The translations under genes and the position numbers were made by a program. The notes under the pieces are model-generated. The model was not told where the DNA came from. It searched no databases and worked only from the letters and a program-made list of their open reading frames with translations. Positions 10,272 to 22,271 of a DNA stretch of 64,000 bases are shown one piece after another. Source of the DNA: Gnetum montanum (taxonomy: Eukaryota > Streptophyta > Gnetopsida > Gnetales > Gnetaceae); NCBI GenBank assembly GCA_015680685.1, contig MNCI01033589.1:130609-194608 (forward strand), in the 5' to 3' direction. Positions within the stretch are counted from its first letter, which is position 1; the number at the start of each line of letters is the position of its first letter.

Positions 10272-13114
10272 ATGGCCCCAAAAAGAGGAGGATAAGAAGG
10301 ACCTTCATAGGGTTCAAGAAAACACCCAAGAGGTGGTAGAGGCTGACTAGGAGAATAAGGCCCACCACCTAAATATGAAGAATAGAAGACCCAATCTAAC
10401 TAGGAGAACAAGGCCCACCAGCTTAGCATGAAGAACAGAAGACCCAATCTGACTAGGAGAACAAGGTCCACTAGCCAGGCATGAAGAACAAAAGACCCAA
10501 TCATTTAGCATTCATCAAGAGGCTCCTGCTACAAGGCAGTCGGTCCAAGTGGAGGCTACATAACTAAAGGCTCAAGTGTAAGGAAAATACCTCATGTTGT
10601 CCCAAGAATGCCTCCAAGCTATCTAGGAGTAATCCATGTTAACCATGGTCATTGTGGAAATGAACTTTGAGCCATTCATGGCATTTGTCCCTGAGGCAGT
10701 CAAAACTTAGCTTCAAGCATTGCCTTTATGGCACATCCTCTCTGAGAGTGGGGAATGGTACCTTGATGAGACATACCAATTCTGGCATAATAAAGAAGAA
10801 GGCACCACCGTCAACATTGGCAAAGTTTCTATTTCTTTTTCAATCAAGGCCATTGTAGAGGCTCTAAACATACCAAATGTGGGAGCCAAGGTAACACATA
10901 TATCCACAAGGTCTGAAGTAGAAACCAAAAAGCTATGGCTAAAGTAGACATATGACAAAGAAAATAAAATATACAGTAAGTTGACTTTGGAAGATAGGAT
11001 TTACTTCAAAATTGGCACATATCATCTCTTCCCCACTAAATGGCTCAACAAAATATCAACCTATGCGGCCAGAGGAAGTGCAATCTTGATGGGTAAATAC
11101 AATGTCAACCTTGCCTAGTTGTACTTCATGGAGATTCAAAGGTGATTCGAGGAAAGAAAGGTGGGGAAGCCAATACTTCCATTCCCTTGCCTAATTAGAA
11201 AGTTGTGCAAGCACACTAGAATCTTGGGTTACACTAAAACATTCCCAAAAAGGCCCAAAAAGCTTCTTTCTCTAAGTTTCTCAAACCAGCAGCACCAAGG
11301 AAATACCTTGGTGATGAACAAGAACAAGAACAAGAAAAGGAGCCAAAACAAGAGCTAGAGCAGGAAAGAAAGCAACAATAAGAGCCACAAGTTCCACCAC
11401 CATTGGCACAAGATTGTAGGCCCATAATGAACCATTTGTAGTGAATTACTAAAACTATTAGTTGGGAAAGTAGGGATGAATTTAACCTCTTCTAAGTCAT
11501 AAATGATGTTTTTTAGTCTATAGTTTTTGGAAATCAATTGAGGGGGAAGATTTCTTTGTAATTAAGAGGAGAAGCCCAATGGTAATAGTAGATCTTTGGA
11601 AATGCTACATCTTTTCAAGTGGTTCTTGAAACGGAATAAGGTTCCATAGTTGTGGTCATGTAGCATGAAGATGTGGTAGGTGCAGTAGAGGTTATCATAG
11701 ACCACATTAGAGAACCCTTTAATGTGTGTGTTGTGCCCCTAGTAGACTTGACCAGACTCGAAGATGTACAAATGTTAGCCAAGACTTCAATGACTTCTAT
11801 GGTCCATGAGGATGTGCTTGAAAAAGTGTTGCAAACTAGGCAAGTTATGACACCTTTCTTCAACATCCCTAGTGATCTCATTGTAATACAATCTAACCTC
11901 ATTACCACAAAAGAAAAATTGGTCATCATAGAGACCCAAGGTAGAGCATGTAGAGTGCAGGTGCATAAATATCAATAAGAGCTCATTTCCCTGAGAGCAA
12001 AAAGAAAGGATCCTTCCTAATTCATTACACCTGACCAATTGGAACAATTTCAAATAGAGTAGTTGGGTGATTGATTAAATAGAATAAAGTTGCTAAACAA
12101 GAAAAGAAGAAAGTAATCTAGAATGCCTTAGCCACTGAAGTCTAAGCATATGCCCATGCGAAGGCATTAACCACTGCACACAAGAGGAAAACAAGAAACT
12201 TACTACCAACAATGCATGGTTGACCACTTTTGAGTAACAGAAAAGCATTTTGGACAAAAGTATCCACTAGTTGAGGGAGAAACTAGTGAGGGTTAACTAG
12301 GTTATAAGTAGATTAACCAAAGAGAACTGAATCCTCTCAATAGAGAAGGTGCGCACAATACCCCAAAAGTCTGCAATTGAGATAAGCACGCAGTAGAATG
12401 AGGCCAAGAAGCATGAGAAGCTGAAAGAGCACTTCCAAGACTAGATTGAGAAGTATAAATAAATTAATGAAAAAGAAATCTAGATGACAAATACCTGCAT
12501 CAATTCCATGTCAGCACGAAATCCTGACTGGAAGCCTATCTTAGATAGTTATGCATTGGTCCATTAAGCTGAAGTGAAGAACAAGGACCTACATATTAAA
12601 GATTTGAAAGAGTACAATTAACCTTTGCTACACTAACCTTGTCATGTTAATAGAAGGTCATCCCAGAAATGAGTTGGAACAACAAGTAGCAGCCACCTAT
12701 GCCTTATATGAAAAAGAGTTTGTAGATAGGAAAGATGTTCTATAAAAAATCCATGTGGAAAATTCAAAATTAGAAATAATTAAGGCTTTCTACCATGAGC
12801 AAAGATATGTAGCCTCAGACCTAACCAAGAGATTAACAAATTATCATGAATTAAGAGAAAAGGCCAAAGCTTTCAAGGAGAAACGGAGGTAATTCGCAGC
12901 ATGGTATGTAAAAGCGAATTAGATGTTCCCATAGTTGTCGTGTCCATGGGATGTACCGGTTCCAACATACATTGGATCATCAGCTTGGATGGTACATGAT
13001 CCAAGAATGGAGGAGGAGAAGTTGTAAGCACTCCTAAATTACTACAAATTCCAAAAGCCTAACAATAAAGGGAAGCGACCAATTAAAGAGCCACTGCCTC
13101 TGAGAACTACATGA
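10272..13114 (+). pseudogene. ORF2 pseudogene of element A (plant-transposon-protein-like domain plus coiled coil)
   Basis: The ATG directly follows a CAG acceptor. N-terminus: basic/Gly/Pro-rich MAPKRG-like tail with an extra repeated 'ctaggagaacaaggccca' segment (10350-10500). Then the folded domain (10660-11220): LWHILSESGEWYLDETYQFWHNKEEGTTVNI, ISFSIKAIVEALNIPN, RIYFKIGTYHLFPTK, LPFPCLIRKLC. This arrangement resembles the plant-specific domain called 'putative plant transposon protein' found downstream of integrase in some Ty3 elements. After an acidic/Gln-rich linker comes a long heptad-rich region (11650-13060) ending KGKRPIKEPLPLRTT-stop, like the ends of F and I. The length is not a multiple of three, so there are frameshifts as well as stops. 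Confidence 0.75.
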
Positions 13115-13301
13115 GCTTCCCCAATTTTTTTATTTTGTCATGTTGTCTCCATTTGTATAAAACACCACTACAATATGGAAGAATCAATTTTTGTGTTTAT
13201 TTAAGTTAGTTAATAATCCCTTACCTTTTAGATATTTTGTATAGAACTTGTTCCTCATTTTGTTTAACTTGAGGATGAGTTTTCATTCAATCATGGGGGT
13301 A

Positions 13302-13438
13302 TGATGAGTCATGTTTTATAGGGCTTTAATATCAAGTATCTAATATCGGGGCATAACCTTTGATGTCGAGGATCCAATATCATCCCTTCTATGCTAGCCT
13401 ATAAATACAACAATTGGATGCACGATTGGGATAGAGAT
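13302..13438 (+). repeat. 3' LTR of element A, first part
   Basis: Starts TGATGAGTCA straight after polypurine tract catgggggta. Contains U3 repeats (taatatc, gatgtcgag, caatatc) and the TATA in gcctataaatac, and stops at the insertion site gagat (13434-13438) of element B. It continues at 20492. Confidence 0.93.
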
Positions 13439-14452
13439 TGATGCGACGCGATTCGCACGAGCCGCGATATCGCGTACACGATATCGCAGCCGCTGCAATA
13501 TCACATCCCATGCAATATCGCGTACGCGATATCATGTCATACCCTACGATATCACATACGTGATATCGCGGTCCGCTGCCAAATCTATAAATAAGAGGCG
13601 ACACTCCCCTTATTCCTCATCCTAGGCTTAAAGTAGGGAAACTCTGGTAGATTGATCACTCCAGAGATAGAATATTTTCCATGTGCCCACAGTAGGAGTC
13701 CCCAAGTGAACAGATCTTTATTCGAGCAACTTTGTACTTGAACGCAAGTTTTGTACGGAAATAAAGATGAGCTTTGTGGATAAACCTTGCAGTGCATGGA
13801 ATAGGATTTATTACATGTTATTTCCTACCTGTTATTTATTACCTACATTAGCGCGGCATGAGTATGACTTGATTACGAGCATTGACGAATGTGTACGGCT
13901 AATCAAGGAATCAATTGCTCATCGCGATTAGTCTCTCTCACCCTCAACTCCTAGAATGCAGAATGAGTACGACTTGATTACGATCATTTACAAATGTGTA
14001 TAGCTAGTCAAGGAATCAGCTGCTCATTACGTTTAGGCTAGTTAAGTGCCTCAGTATGACCACTTTGAGCACGTGCGTTATGTGTGGTCATCCTAGTAAC
14101 GATTAGTGTTTGGTAGCCACAGTTGCATAGTTTAGGGTGTGTACGGTAAGTGGGCACGGATGCTGACGCTAGTTAATTTAGACTTAGTCCTTAGTTAGAG
14201 TTAGTTAGCTTTCTCAACCCTTCACTCTTTAGCATAGAAGACATAAAACTAGAAAATACTATAAAAATCATATACCTCGGACTTACTTAACCATACACCA
14301 TGACAACTACAAGTAAGTCTGGGAAGACAACGAAGGATTAACCCCAAGTGTTCCATGGGGCATGTAGGCATTTAGTTTGCGGAGTTCGACTGGATCGCGC
14401 GTGCTATGCTCGTTTCGTATGGTTGAGTGTAGGGGTACCTCGCCACTCATCA
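13439..14452 (+). repeat. 5' LTR of element B with palindromic U3 array
   Basis: 1,014 bp, TGATGCGACG...CTCATCA. U3 (13440-13580) is an array of gatatcgc-type palindromes, including the perfect 18-bp ATATCGCGTACGCGATAT (13515-13532). TATA box in tctataaataag near 13585. AATAAA near 13760. A duplicated 'gaatgagtacgacttgattacga' block lies at about 13857 and 13960. Confidence 0.93.
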
Positions 14453-14471
14453 TTGGCGCCGTTGTTGGGGA
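14453..14471 (+). promoter_or_regulatory. Primer binding site of element B
   Basis: ttggcgccgttgttgggga follows the LTR directly. Apart from two C-to-T-like changes it matches the tRNA-Asp-type site. Confidence 0.85.
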
Positions 14472-14592
14472 CTAAGTGTTTGTGCGCTCAATAGAACATA
14501 AGGGATATCACTCACATCGTTCTGAGCCTAAATGAACCTTTAGGTTAATTCAGATAAAAATTATATAACGATGAATTAGCACACCGATAAAA

Positions 14593-17406
14593 ATGCCTTC
14601 TTCTCATAAGAGCAACTCACCACCTAAGGATCATACACAAGATAGTCGGCAACATAAAACACATAACCAAAATCAACCAAGTCCTAAACAGTATAAGATG
14701 ACATATACTCATCCTGATGAGTATATCCCTAATTTTACTTTTATTCTCCATCAAGACGAACAGCTGCGATGGAGAGATTTGTAAGGTAACATCGTGTTAC
14801 CCCCAGATCGATCAATCTCTCGCATGCTTTTTCGTGCCTTGGCACAAATCAGCATGTAAGAACTATATGTTGAATACGTTGTGGAAGATTTTGACATGAG
14901 GGATTATTATCCCACAGATGCCCAACGTATGAGGAACTTAAGGCAGGAGAGTCAACATACACTGTTGAAGGGCAAGGTCCCACATGTCATTAGCGAAATA
15001 GGAGATGAGGAACCCCTTATCATGGGTTCTTTAACAAATGATGTTCCCCCTCCTAACGATGGTGAGGAGGTTGGGTATTAGAANNNNNNNNNNNNNNNNN
15101 NNNNNNNNNNNNNNNNNNNNNNNNNNNNNNNNNNNNNNNNNNNNNNNNNNNNNNNNNNNNNNNNNNNNNNNNNNNNNNNNNNNNNNNNNNNNNNNNNNNN
15201 NNNNNNNNNNNNNNNNNNNNNNNNNNNNNNNNNNNNNNNNNNNNNNNNNNNNNNNNNNNNNNNNNNNNNNNNNNNNNNNNNNNNNNNNNNNNNNNNNNNN
15301 NNNNNNNNNNNNNNNNNNNNNNNNNNNNNNNNNNNNNNNNNNNNNNNNNNNNNNNNNNNNNNNNNNNNNNNNNNNNNNNNNNNNNNNNNNNNNNNNNNNN
15401 NNNNNNNNNNNNNNNNNNNNNNNNNNNNNNNNNNNNNNNNNNNNNNNNNNNNNNNNNNNNNNNNNNNNNNNNNNNNNNNNNNNNNNNNNNNNNNNNNNNN
15501 NNNNNNNNNNNNNNNNNNNNNNNNNNNNNNNNNNNNNNNNNNNNNNNNNNNNNNNNNNNNNNNNNNNNNNNNNNNNNNNNNNNNNNNNNNNNNNNNNNNN
15601 NNNNNNNNNNNNNNNNNNNNNNNNNNNNNNNNNNNNNNNNNNNNNNNNNNNNNNNNNNNNNNNNNNNNNNNNNNNNNNNNNNNNNNGTGGATGGGCTAAG
15701 GCATGAAATTAGAAGAACCCTTGGAACTTATGCCCAAGGGAGACTCTCACAACTTAGAGCCCATGAAGTTCATCGTTTGTTGAAACAAGTAGCAAAAGAA
15801 GAAGGTGAGCTACGAAAAAGGGAAAGTGTAGAAGAGTACAACCATGATCCCTCTCTTTGAAAGAAGGGAGTGAAATTTTTTGATGAAGAGGATGAGTCAC
15901 CAATCGAAGAGTTGGTGAATCGGAAGACCTTGCCGATTCAAAAGTTAACAACAAAAATAGCGGCTAAGGTAGATGACATATGGAGTTTCTTAGACTCTAA
16001 AATTGAAACTGTCTTAAAAATTGTAGAAGAGTCTAAGGTAGAACAAAGTAGTGACAAAGGTAAGAAAAAGTGGAGAGATTTAAGCCTTGCACATAACAAG
16101 GGTAAGGGGAAAATCACTAACTTTGATGTGGTTGTGGACTCACACATGGACGATGACGGTGGATGTGAGATTTGCCACTATGACCATCCTAAGGAATGTT
16201 GTCCAATCATCTCACATCTGCAAGAGTCTAGGGTGTATGCACTTAATCCAAGACTTAACCAACGGTAGACACCCCGAAGGTTACCTTATCCTCAAGGTAA
16301 CCCAAGGTAGTTCCACCAACCCTTAACGTATTATCCAAGTGGAACTCCCCCACAACCCATCTGATAGCATCAGTAATGGCAATACCCATAGTCATGGGGG
16401 ATGCCATTGCCAACATATCAATACCCTTACCGGCAGCCTAACCCTTATGGATATTATGTGTAGCAGCCGATTTCTCCAAGTGAGTCTACGAGTCACACAA
16501 CTTCCCATCGTCACTACCAAGTTCAGGAGTACTTCAAAAGGACTCCTTCTCCTCCGAGAGACACTCCATACCCACACCATCCTCCTAATCCATCCGCACC
16601 TCTTCCACCAGTAGTAGTTCCCATAACACCTCCTGCTCCAACAATGCAAGGGGAACTTCCTCCTCAACTACAGTAACGTCACGCTGTGACAGTTGTGAAT
16701 ATCCAACCTACTGCTGGTTCTGACAACTGTAAAAAGAGAAGACCTTTCTTCAGAACCAAAAGCCCAGACAAACTCTGGCAACAACAACAAGCGATTAAGC
16801 CCATGTACACTCCTCCACCATCTAACACTTCAGAGCACCCTTCCGTCCAAAATCAAAGCTTAACGCATACGGTTATGTTAACGCATACCGACTAGATTAA
16901 GGTAGGCCACCTTCCTAGGAAACTAACTGACCCTGGGAGTCCCTTAATCTATTTACAAATCGTCGAAAATGAACCACATAGGGCTCTTCTTGACTCAGGT
17001 TCCGGAGTCAACTTAATTTCACGAGAGATGTATCACGCCTGGAACCTACCCCAACTTAAGAAGAGCAACATTCAACTAGAGTTGGCAGACTAGTCCATCA
17101 CCATTCGCTTGGGATTGGTAGAGGATATCATCACCACTGTGTGTGGTTGGTCCTACCCAATTGATTTCCTGGTGATTGAGGTGAACAACAACGAAGGGGA
17201 CTTCCTAATTATAATGGTAAGGGCATAGCTTAGTACAGTAGACGCATGCCGTAGGATCTGTGATCTTTCCTTGCAAATTTCTAAGGTAAAAATTTATGGA
17301 AAGATCGAGAAGAGGAAAGTTCCATGCATCACATACAGTGATTCATTGGGTGATGACATGGAGGAATTGCTTCCATGTAACAGGTGTGCCCTTGAAACTT
17401 TGCAAT
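14593..17406 (+). pseudogene. gag-protease pseudogene of element B
   Basis: The N-terminal part (14593-15080, with stops) differs from that of A/F/I and carries DMRDYYPTDAQRMRNL, similar to the gag start of G (44593-44790). The capsid domain is mostly inside the N run (15084-15686); its end (VDGLRHEIRRTLGTYAQGRL) follows. Then: zinc knuckle C-x2-C-x3-H-x4-C (about 16164-16202), a Pro/Gln-rich tail with stops, and from about 16900 an aspartic protease: ALLDSGSGVNLIS active-site segment (16981-17020) and a flap/core region to about 17290. Reading is in one frame from 15870 through the protease, broken only by stops, so gag and protease were one polyprotein. Confidence 0.85.
15084..15686. other. 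Assembly gap (603 N)
   Basis: Unknown bases inside the gag of element B; they replace most of the capsid domain. Any open frame across it is artificial. Confidence 0.99.
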
Positions 17407-18811
17407 AAAGATGTCTGTATGTAGCAACCACACAAGAAGTAGTAGACACCCCGTGGTTGACAGCTACTAGAAGGAGCAGACAAATATGCATGGAGCGAAC
17501 TGAGGAAACCCATGCTAATAATGAAGGCATAGACACATTGGAATATGAGCGTCGCCAACTTCCATCCCTCAATCTAAGATCATCAATTGAGAGAAGTTGG
17601 ACACTTCTAAGAAATTCAAACAGATGTTCATTATTTTGGATCTCTCCCTTACAACTCAGTCATGGGGGAGATGGCCACTTATGCTAACCATATGGGGCCC
17701 TCAGTTCCTTTAAGTTTTTGTTTTACACCGTTTTTATCTTACAACTTTTTTTTTTACAAATTTCTTTAACTTTTCTTATTTTTTGTTTTACAACCTTCTT
17801 TAACTTTTCTTGTTTTTGTCTTACAACATCGTTACACTTTTTCATTTTGTGTGTGTGTGTGTATCCACCCTATAAGTTTGTCACCCAATAAGTGTTTGGA
17901 CTGATGGTATGAACTATTTTCATATTGATTGCTAATGTTTGGTTTTTACCTTTAAGTCACAATGTTGATACTAAGGTATGTTCCTTTTGATATGGCAGGC
18001 AATGAGATCACTTCATCCATCCATCCACCAGTTTCTATGGTCTCTCTTGGCTTGGAAATGTACAAGTCCCCTTCTAATAAGAACTTTAACGAATCGGTGA
18101 CTGGGCATTTCTCAAACTAAGGAAGGACTCAAGGATTGAAATGGGTGTAAATTCAAGGGAACTTGATGCTTTTGTGTTGGTTGTTCTCTTGGGTGCTTGG
18201 ATGTTTTCTTCTTGAGTTTTCTTGTTGTTCCGATGTTACCCCAACTATCGGAAGTTGAGACAATAAAAATAAAAAGTCTTTGCATGGTGTGGTTCTCACG
18301 CATAAAAGCACAAAACAAAACAAAAAGAAAGAGTGAGAATTCAAAGCACACCCCGTAGATGAATAAACTTGGGCTACAAGCACTGGTTATGGAACTAAAA
18401 ATGTTCCCTTTAACTAAGGCCCTTCTCGCTTCCCATTCTCTCCTTTGTTTCATCGGAATGGTGGTAACTCTTACGGAAGGTATTCTTGTTATCCAAGTGG
18501 ATGGTTTAGCCGAATGCATTGATGCGAAGTCACTGGATGTGGTTGGTTTGAGGCTAGAGTTAGAATGAGACTTGCTAAGTCACATTAATCATGATTACAC
18601 AAGGGGTTGTACACCACCTTGTTCTTGGGATTCCACTCCATTCTCCTCTCTCCATCCCTCTCTCCATTACTCGCCTTATTGCCGGTTGTATCATTAGTGT
18701 ATATATTTTGGTAGATGTATTGTTTTCTTTTCGGTAAATTCTTGTGGTTAAGACTTTAACTCTTGTTCCAAATGACATTCCCAGAGCCTACAGACTCTTT
18801 GAATGTGGGTT
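17407..18811 (+). other. Element B: post-protease spacer where pol is missing
   Basis: After the protease come an unclear remnant (to about 17640) and tcagtcatgggggagatgg (17658), the junction sequence that in G follows integrase. The rest is non-coding and partly alignable with A and F, with a short GT repeat near 17850. Open frames here carry no recognisable motif. Confidence 0.55.
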
Positions 18812-18860
18812 TGTCAGGGCATTAAGGGAATGAGCCTACTTTGGGGAGGACCCACTGACA
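18812..18860 (+). ncRNA. Structured RNA motif, copy B
   Basis: Outer stem TGTCAG (18812-18817) / CTGACA (18855-18860), different in sequence from the other copies but fully complementary. It encloses a 37-nt core of the same length and nearly the same sequence (ggcattaaggg...ttggggaggaccca). This copy is the strongest sign that pairing is conserved rather than primary sequence. Confidence 0.65.
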
Positions 18861-19250
18861 TTCCTATTTGGAGCATCCGTTAACTTCTTTTCCCTAACAT
18901 TTTTGCAATTAGTTTTCTTTTGTTCATTACCATCTTGACATCCACTTAATCGATGTTTTAGTTGTCCCTTTTTATCTATCTTTCTTTCTCCTTCCTTTCT
19001 CCATTCTAACGCTACTGGAGGTTCGCGATTAGTCAAGGGGGTACGGGGCCTGATTTCATAGATTTTCTCCTAGCCCCGAATTTTCTTGATTTTCTTCCTA
19101 ACCCCTACACCTTTGGTGGTCATCATTAATATATCTCTTGATCCATATCAGCCATACCACAACCTAGCCAATGGGCTTACACCGAAGCAAGGTATTAACT
19201 ATATTGAGATTCATTTACCCTTGCTAATTAAAATTGTGTTGTGTGTGCAG

Positions 19251-19378
19251 ATGGCGATCATGCAACAACGAATTGGATCTGGATCAAACACTTGGAATGA
19301 AGTAGCGCTGAAGCAGCTATGCAAGGAGCAAGATCAATGGCGCACTTACGGATGGACAACGAAGGTGTAATCTGGGCG
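19251..19378 (+). pseudogene. Remnant of ORF2 start in element B
   Basis: ATG at 19251 is preceded directly by gtgtgtgcag, the acceptor position used in the other copies, and a ctaat-type branch-like site at about 19223. The open frame is short (about 42 codons) and does not contain the ORF2 domain. The rest of ORF2 is deleted, although the polypurine region (aactcaaggatgagttttcattcaat, to 19600) is kept. Confidence 0.45.
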
Positions 19379-19610
19379 TTGGCAGCAGCAACACTTCTTT
19401 CTCTCTCTCTTTCTCAGCTGCCAACTAAGGCCTAATGTCATTGTAATAAGGTGTTCACCCTTGTTGTCATGAACACTAGTTTTTTCAAGTCTTGTAATGA
19501 TGATTCGTTCACATGTCATCCCATCAGTTCCATTCCCCTCAATAATTCCATACCTTCTTGATATTATTGTAAGGAACTCAAGGATGAGTTTTCATTCAAT
19601 CATGGAGGTA

Positions 19611-20486
19611 TGATGAGACGCAATTCGCACGAGCTGCGATATCACGTACGCGATATCGCGGTCCATCGCCAAATCTATAAATAAGAGGTGGCACTCCCCT
19701 TATTCCCCATCCTAGGCTTAAAGTACGGAAACTCTAGTAGATTGATCACTCCAGAGATAGAATATTTTCCATGTGCCCGTAGTAGGAGTCCCCAAGTGAA
19801 CGGATCTTTATTCGAGCAACTTTGTACCTGAACGCAAGTTGTGTACAACAAGAAAGATGAGCTTTGTGGATAAACCTTGCAGTGCATGGAATAGGATTTA
19901 TTACATGTTATTTATTACATACATTAGCGTGGCATGAGTACGACTTGATTACGAGCATTGACGAATGTGTACGGCTAATCAAGGAATCGGCTACTCATCG
20001 CGATTAGTCTCTCTTGCCCTCAACTCCTAGAATGTGGAATGAGTACGACTTGATTACGAGCATTTACGAATGTGTACAGCTAGTCAAGGAATCAGCTGTT
20101 CATTACCTTTAGGCTAGTTAAGTGCCTCAATATGACCACTTCGAGCACGTGCATTACGTGTGGTCATCCCAGTAACGATTAGCGTTTGGTAGGCACAGTT
20201 GCATAGTTTAGGGTGTGTACGGTAAGTGGGAATAGATGCTGATGCTAGTTAATTTAGACTTAGTCCTTAGTTAGAGTTAGTTAGCTTTCTAAACCCTTCA
20301 CTCTTTAGCATAGAAGACATAAAACCAGAAAAGACTATAAAAATCATATACCTCAGACTTACTTAACCATACACCGTGACAACTACAAATAAGTCTAGGA
20401 AGACAACGAAGGATTAACCCCAAGTGTTCCATGGGGCGTGTAGGCATTTAGTCTGGTTGAGTGTAGGGGTACCTCGCCACTCATCA
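19611..20486 (+). repeat. 3' LTR of element B
   Basis: 876 bp, TGATGAGACG...CTCATCA. It is very similar to the 5' LTR but has a much shorter palindrome array (about 19630-19670) and lacks the gatcgcgcg segment near the end (5' copy 14380-14425). LTR pairs are identical at insertion, so these are later deletions or recombination. Confidence 0.93.
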
Positions 20487-20491
20487 GAGAT

Positions 20492-21212
20492 TTATATAGA
20501 TTTTAGAAGTAAACATAAAGAAGTTTTGTTAGTTTCTTTCCAGTGCATGCCCATGGTGTGATGTTAAGTGATTGTACAACATCCTTATTCGAGTGTGATG
20601 TACTTGGACACGTTACATGTTTGGCAATAAAGATCAAGATTACTTCCATCATTGTAGCATGCACTTAGCTTTATTATTGTTTTGTTAATTACTTAAATTC
20701 TCAATGTTTCCCTTAGTTAATGTTTATCATTTATTGCTCTTTATCATTTTCTATCATTAAGTGGAATGAGTACGACTAATCGTGAGTGCTTAAGTGTAAT
20801 TACTTGGTAACCTAGTAGTGTTATCATTTGGTACACCCAGTGACAATATACTTAGTAATCCCAGAAATAGTTACACGAAGTCCAAAGCATGTACGAAAAG
20901 TTAGAAACGAATAATCATCGCACATAAGCTAGTTATACTTTACTTTCCATTGTTAATTAGCTCAAATAATTTATTTCCTTATTATCATTAAGAGTAGCAT
21001 AAGGCCAAAACAGCATCAATTATCATATGCCTCACTTTGGAATAAACCATACATGATAAAGCTACCACTAGTTTGAGTGGGAAATAGTGAACTGTGAACA
21101 ATACATAACGATCTAGATGCCACAACTAACCCCATCCATAGAATTTGATCAAATTGTGCGTGAACGATTGTGATTCATATGGTTGGATGTAGGAGCAACT
21201 CACTGCACATCA
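20492..21212 (+). repeat. 3' LTR of element A, second part
   Basis: Resumes after the gagat duplication (20487-20491) and runs through R/U5 (AATAAA near 20627, CTTGGTA repeats 20800-20860) to ggagcaactcactgcacatca. With 13302-13438 it totals 858 bp, against 872 bp for the 5' LTR. Confidence 0.92.
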
Positions 21213-21217
21213 TTAGG

Positions 21218-22271
21218 TTCTCAATAATAGATCTTTGATCAATGAATTTGCTTCTAAAAACTTCAAGTTTTGCACTAGCTATCTCTAATTGTTATTTTGT
21301 CTATTTGTGGAGCTTGAATTCTACCTCATAGAGAAGGTAGGAACTAGCAACTTATTTCTCCAACTCTAATCTTGGCCTCCTTGTTACTAGCATTTCTTAG
21401 TTTGCATAACAAAGGTTGGCAAGCTTCATATGTTCCATCATCTTTTTGATTTGCAATTACTTTAGGTGGAGTTCTATTTTTTTATATGCATTTAGTCCAT
21501 CAAAGATGGACTACTATACATCACCTTTCTATTGAGTAGAGGGTCTCATTCATATTCATCTTTATCAAATTTATCTCATTTTCGTTAACCTCCTTGAGTA
21601 GCTAAACCTAGTCTCTATAATGATTTTTTACTCTATCAAATCTTAAGGCCTCATTCTTCTAGGAAACTACCTCAATTATAGTCTTCTAGCGAAGATCATG
21701 GGCTTCCTTCATTGAGAGATTGTGCTTTTTTGCTACCAACCTCCTTAAATCCAAGTTTACCTTGGCAAGCTACTCATACTACTAGTGTATAAATTTGAAC
21801 AAGTAGTCCTTCTATTGCTCAGGATTTCATAGGTGATGAATGTCCTTGGTGAGGACCAAGTTCTTCTTGCAAATCAGTAATAGGTCCTTATCAATGTTGT
21901 TGATCATCAAATCTAACATAGACACATCAAAGCTCACCATATATTTCACATGCTTGGTTACTTGAAGCTTTTTCTAATGCTATTGGAAAGCTTCATATTG
22001 TGTTAGCTTTGGCCTTAGAATGATGGAGTTAGATAGATAAGCTTTCAATTAAGCAACTTCAATGGCCAATCATCAATTGGTTATAGTGGCCTTCTCTAGT
22101 TGTGCATTTGCAATCAACAATTTTCTCGTTGTCTCAAGAAACTATGATATGTTTGTGATGATTTCATCTAGAAGATCAAAGATCTCTGAAAGCGATTACC
22201 TAGTTCTAGCTAGCCTTTCTAATACCTCATCATGTTAGACAATGCTCATTTGATCACTTCTTACTCCTACA
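21218..22271 (-). pseudogene. ORF2 coiled-coil part of element C
   Basis: A minus-strand continuation of ORF2 after the A insertion. It aligns with 24420-25480 of G (heptad-rich coiled coil; the segment before 22260 matches the LFDIP/EHEEVLE-like region). Heavily broken by stops. Homology ends at about 22266-22271, where the tandem-repeat DNA begins. Confidence 0.65.

Larger units (their letters stand above)
13439..20486 (+). mobile_element. Element B: short Ty3/gypsy element with gag-protease only (TSD gagat)
   Basis: Inserted in the 3' LTR of A, with perfect duplication gagat (13434-13438, 20487-20491). 7,048 bp including a 603-bp run of N. LTR, primer site, a gag-protease reading frame, the RNA motif, a remnant of the ORF2 start, polypurine tract catggaggta, LTR. 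Reverse transcriptase, RNase H, integrase, internal promoter array and nearly all of ORF2 are missing. Confidence 0.93.
5416..21212 (+). mobile_element. Element A: pol-less Ty3/gypsy element, split by B (TSD ttagg)
   Basis: Flanked by a perfect 5-bp duplication ttagg (5411-5415, 21213-21217). Order: 5' LTR, tRNA-Asp-type primer site, gag pseudogene, spacer, 57-nt RNA motif, internal promoter-like array and TATA, splice-like leader, ORF2 pseudogene, polypurine tract (catgggggta, ending 13301), 3' LTR. Element B sits inside the 3' LTR. Without B and its 5-bp duplication A is about 8.7 kb. No reverse transcriptase, RNase H or integrase sequence is visible, so it would depend on a pol-bearing relative such as G. 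Confidence 0.93.
3010..22271 (-). mobile_element. Element C: truncated Ty3/gypsy retrotransposon (minus), split by A
   Basis: A minus-strand member of the same family as G. What remains is the 3' LTR (3010-4847, interrupted by solo LTR D), the complement of the polypurine tract at 4848-4855, and the 3' half of ORF2 (4848-5415 and 21218-22271). Element A is inserted at 5416-21212. The two flanks join into sequence collinear with the ORF2 of G around 24360-24480. Homology to G stops at about 22266-22271, so the ORF2 N-terminus, pol, gag and 5' LTR are gone. Confidence 0.85.

Noticed and set aside
15038-15706. Open frames spanning the N runs (also 47491-48135 and 47513-48244)
   Set aside because: They consist of unknown bases; the sequenced ends belong to retroelement DNA.
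22267-22271. ctaca at the right edge of element C matching ctaca before its LTR (3005-3009), as if a TSD
   Set aside because: The right edge lies inside ORF2 with no LTR; LTR elements do not integrate in such truncated form. Probably coincidence after a deletion.
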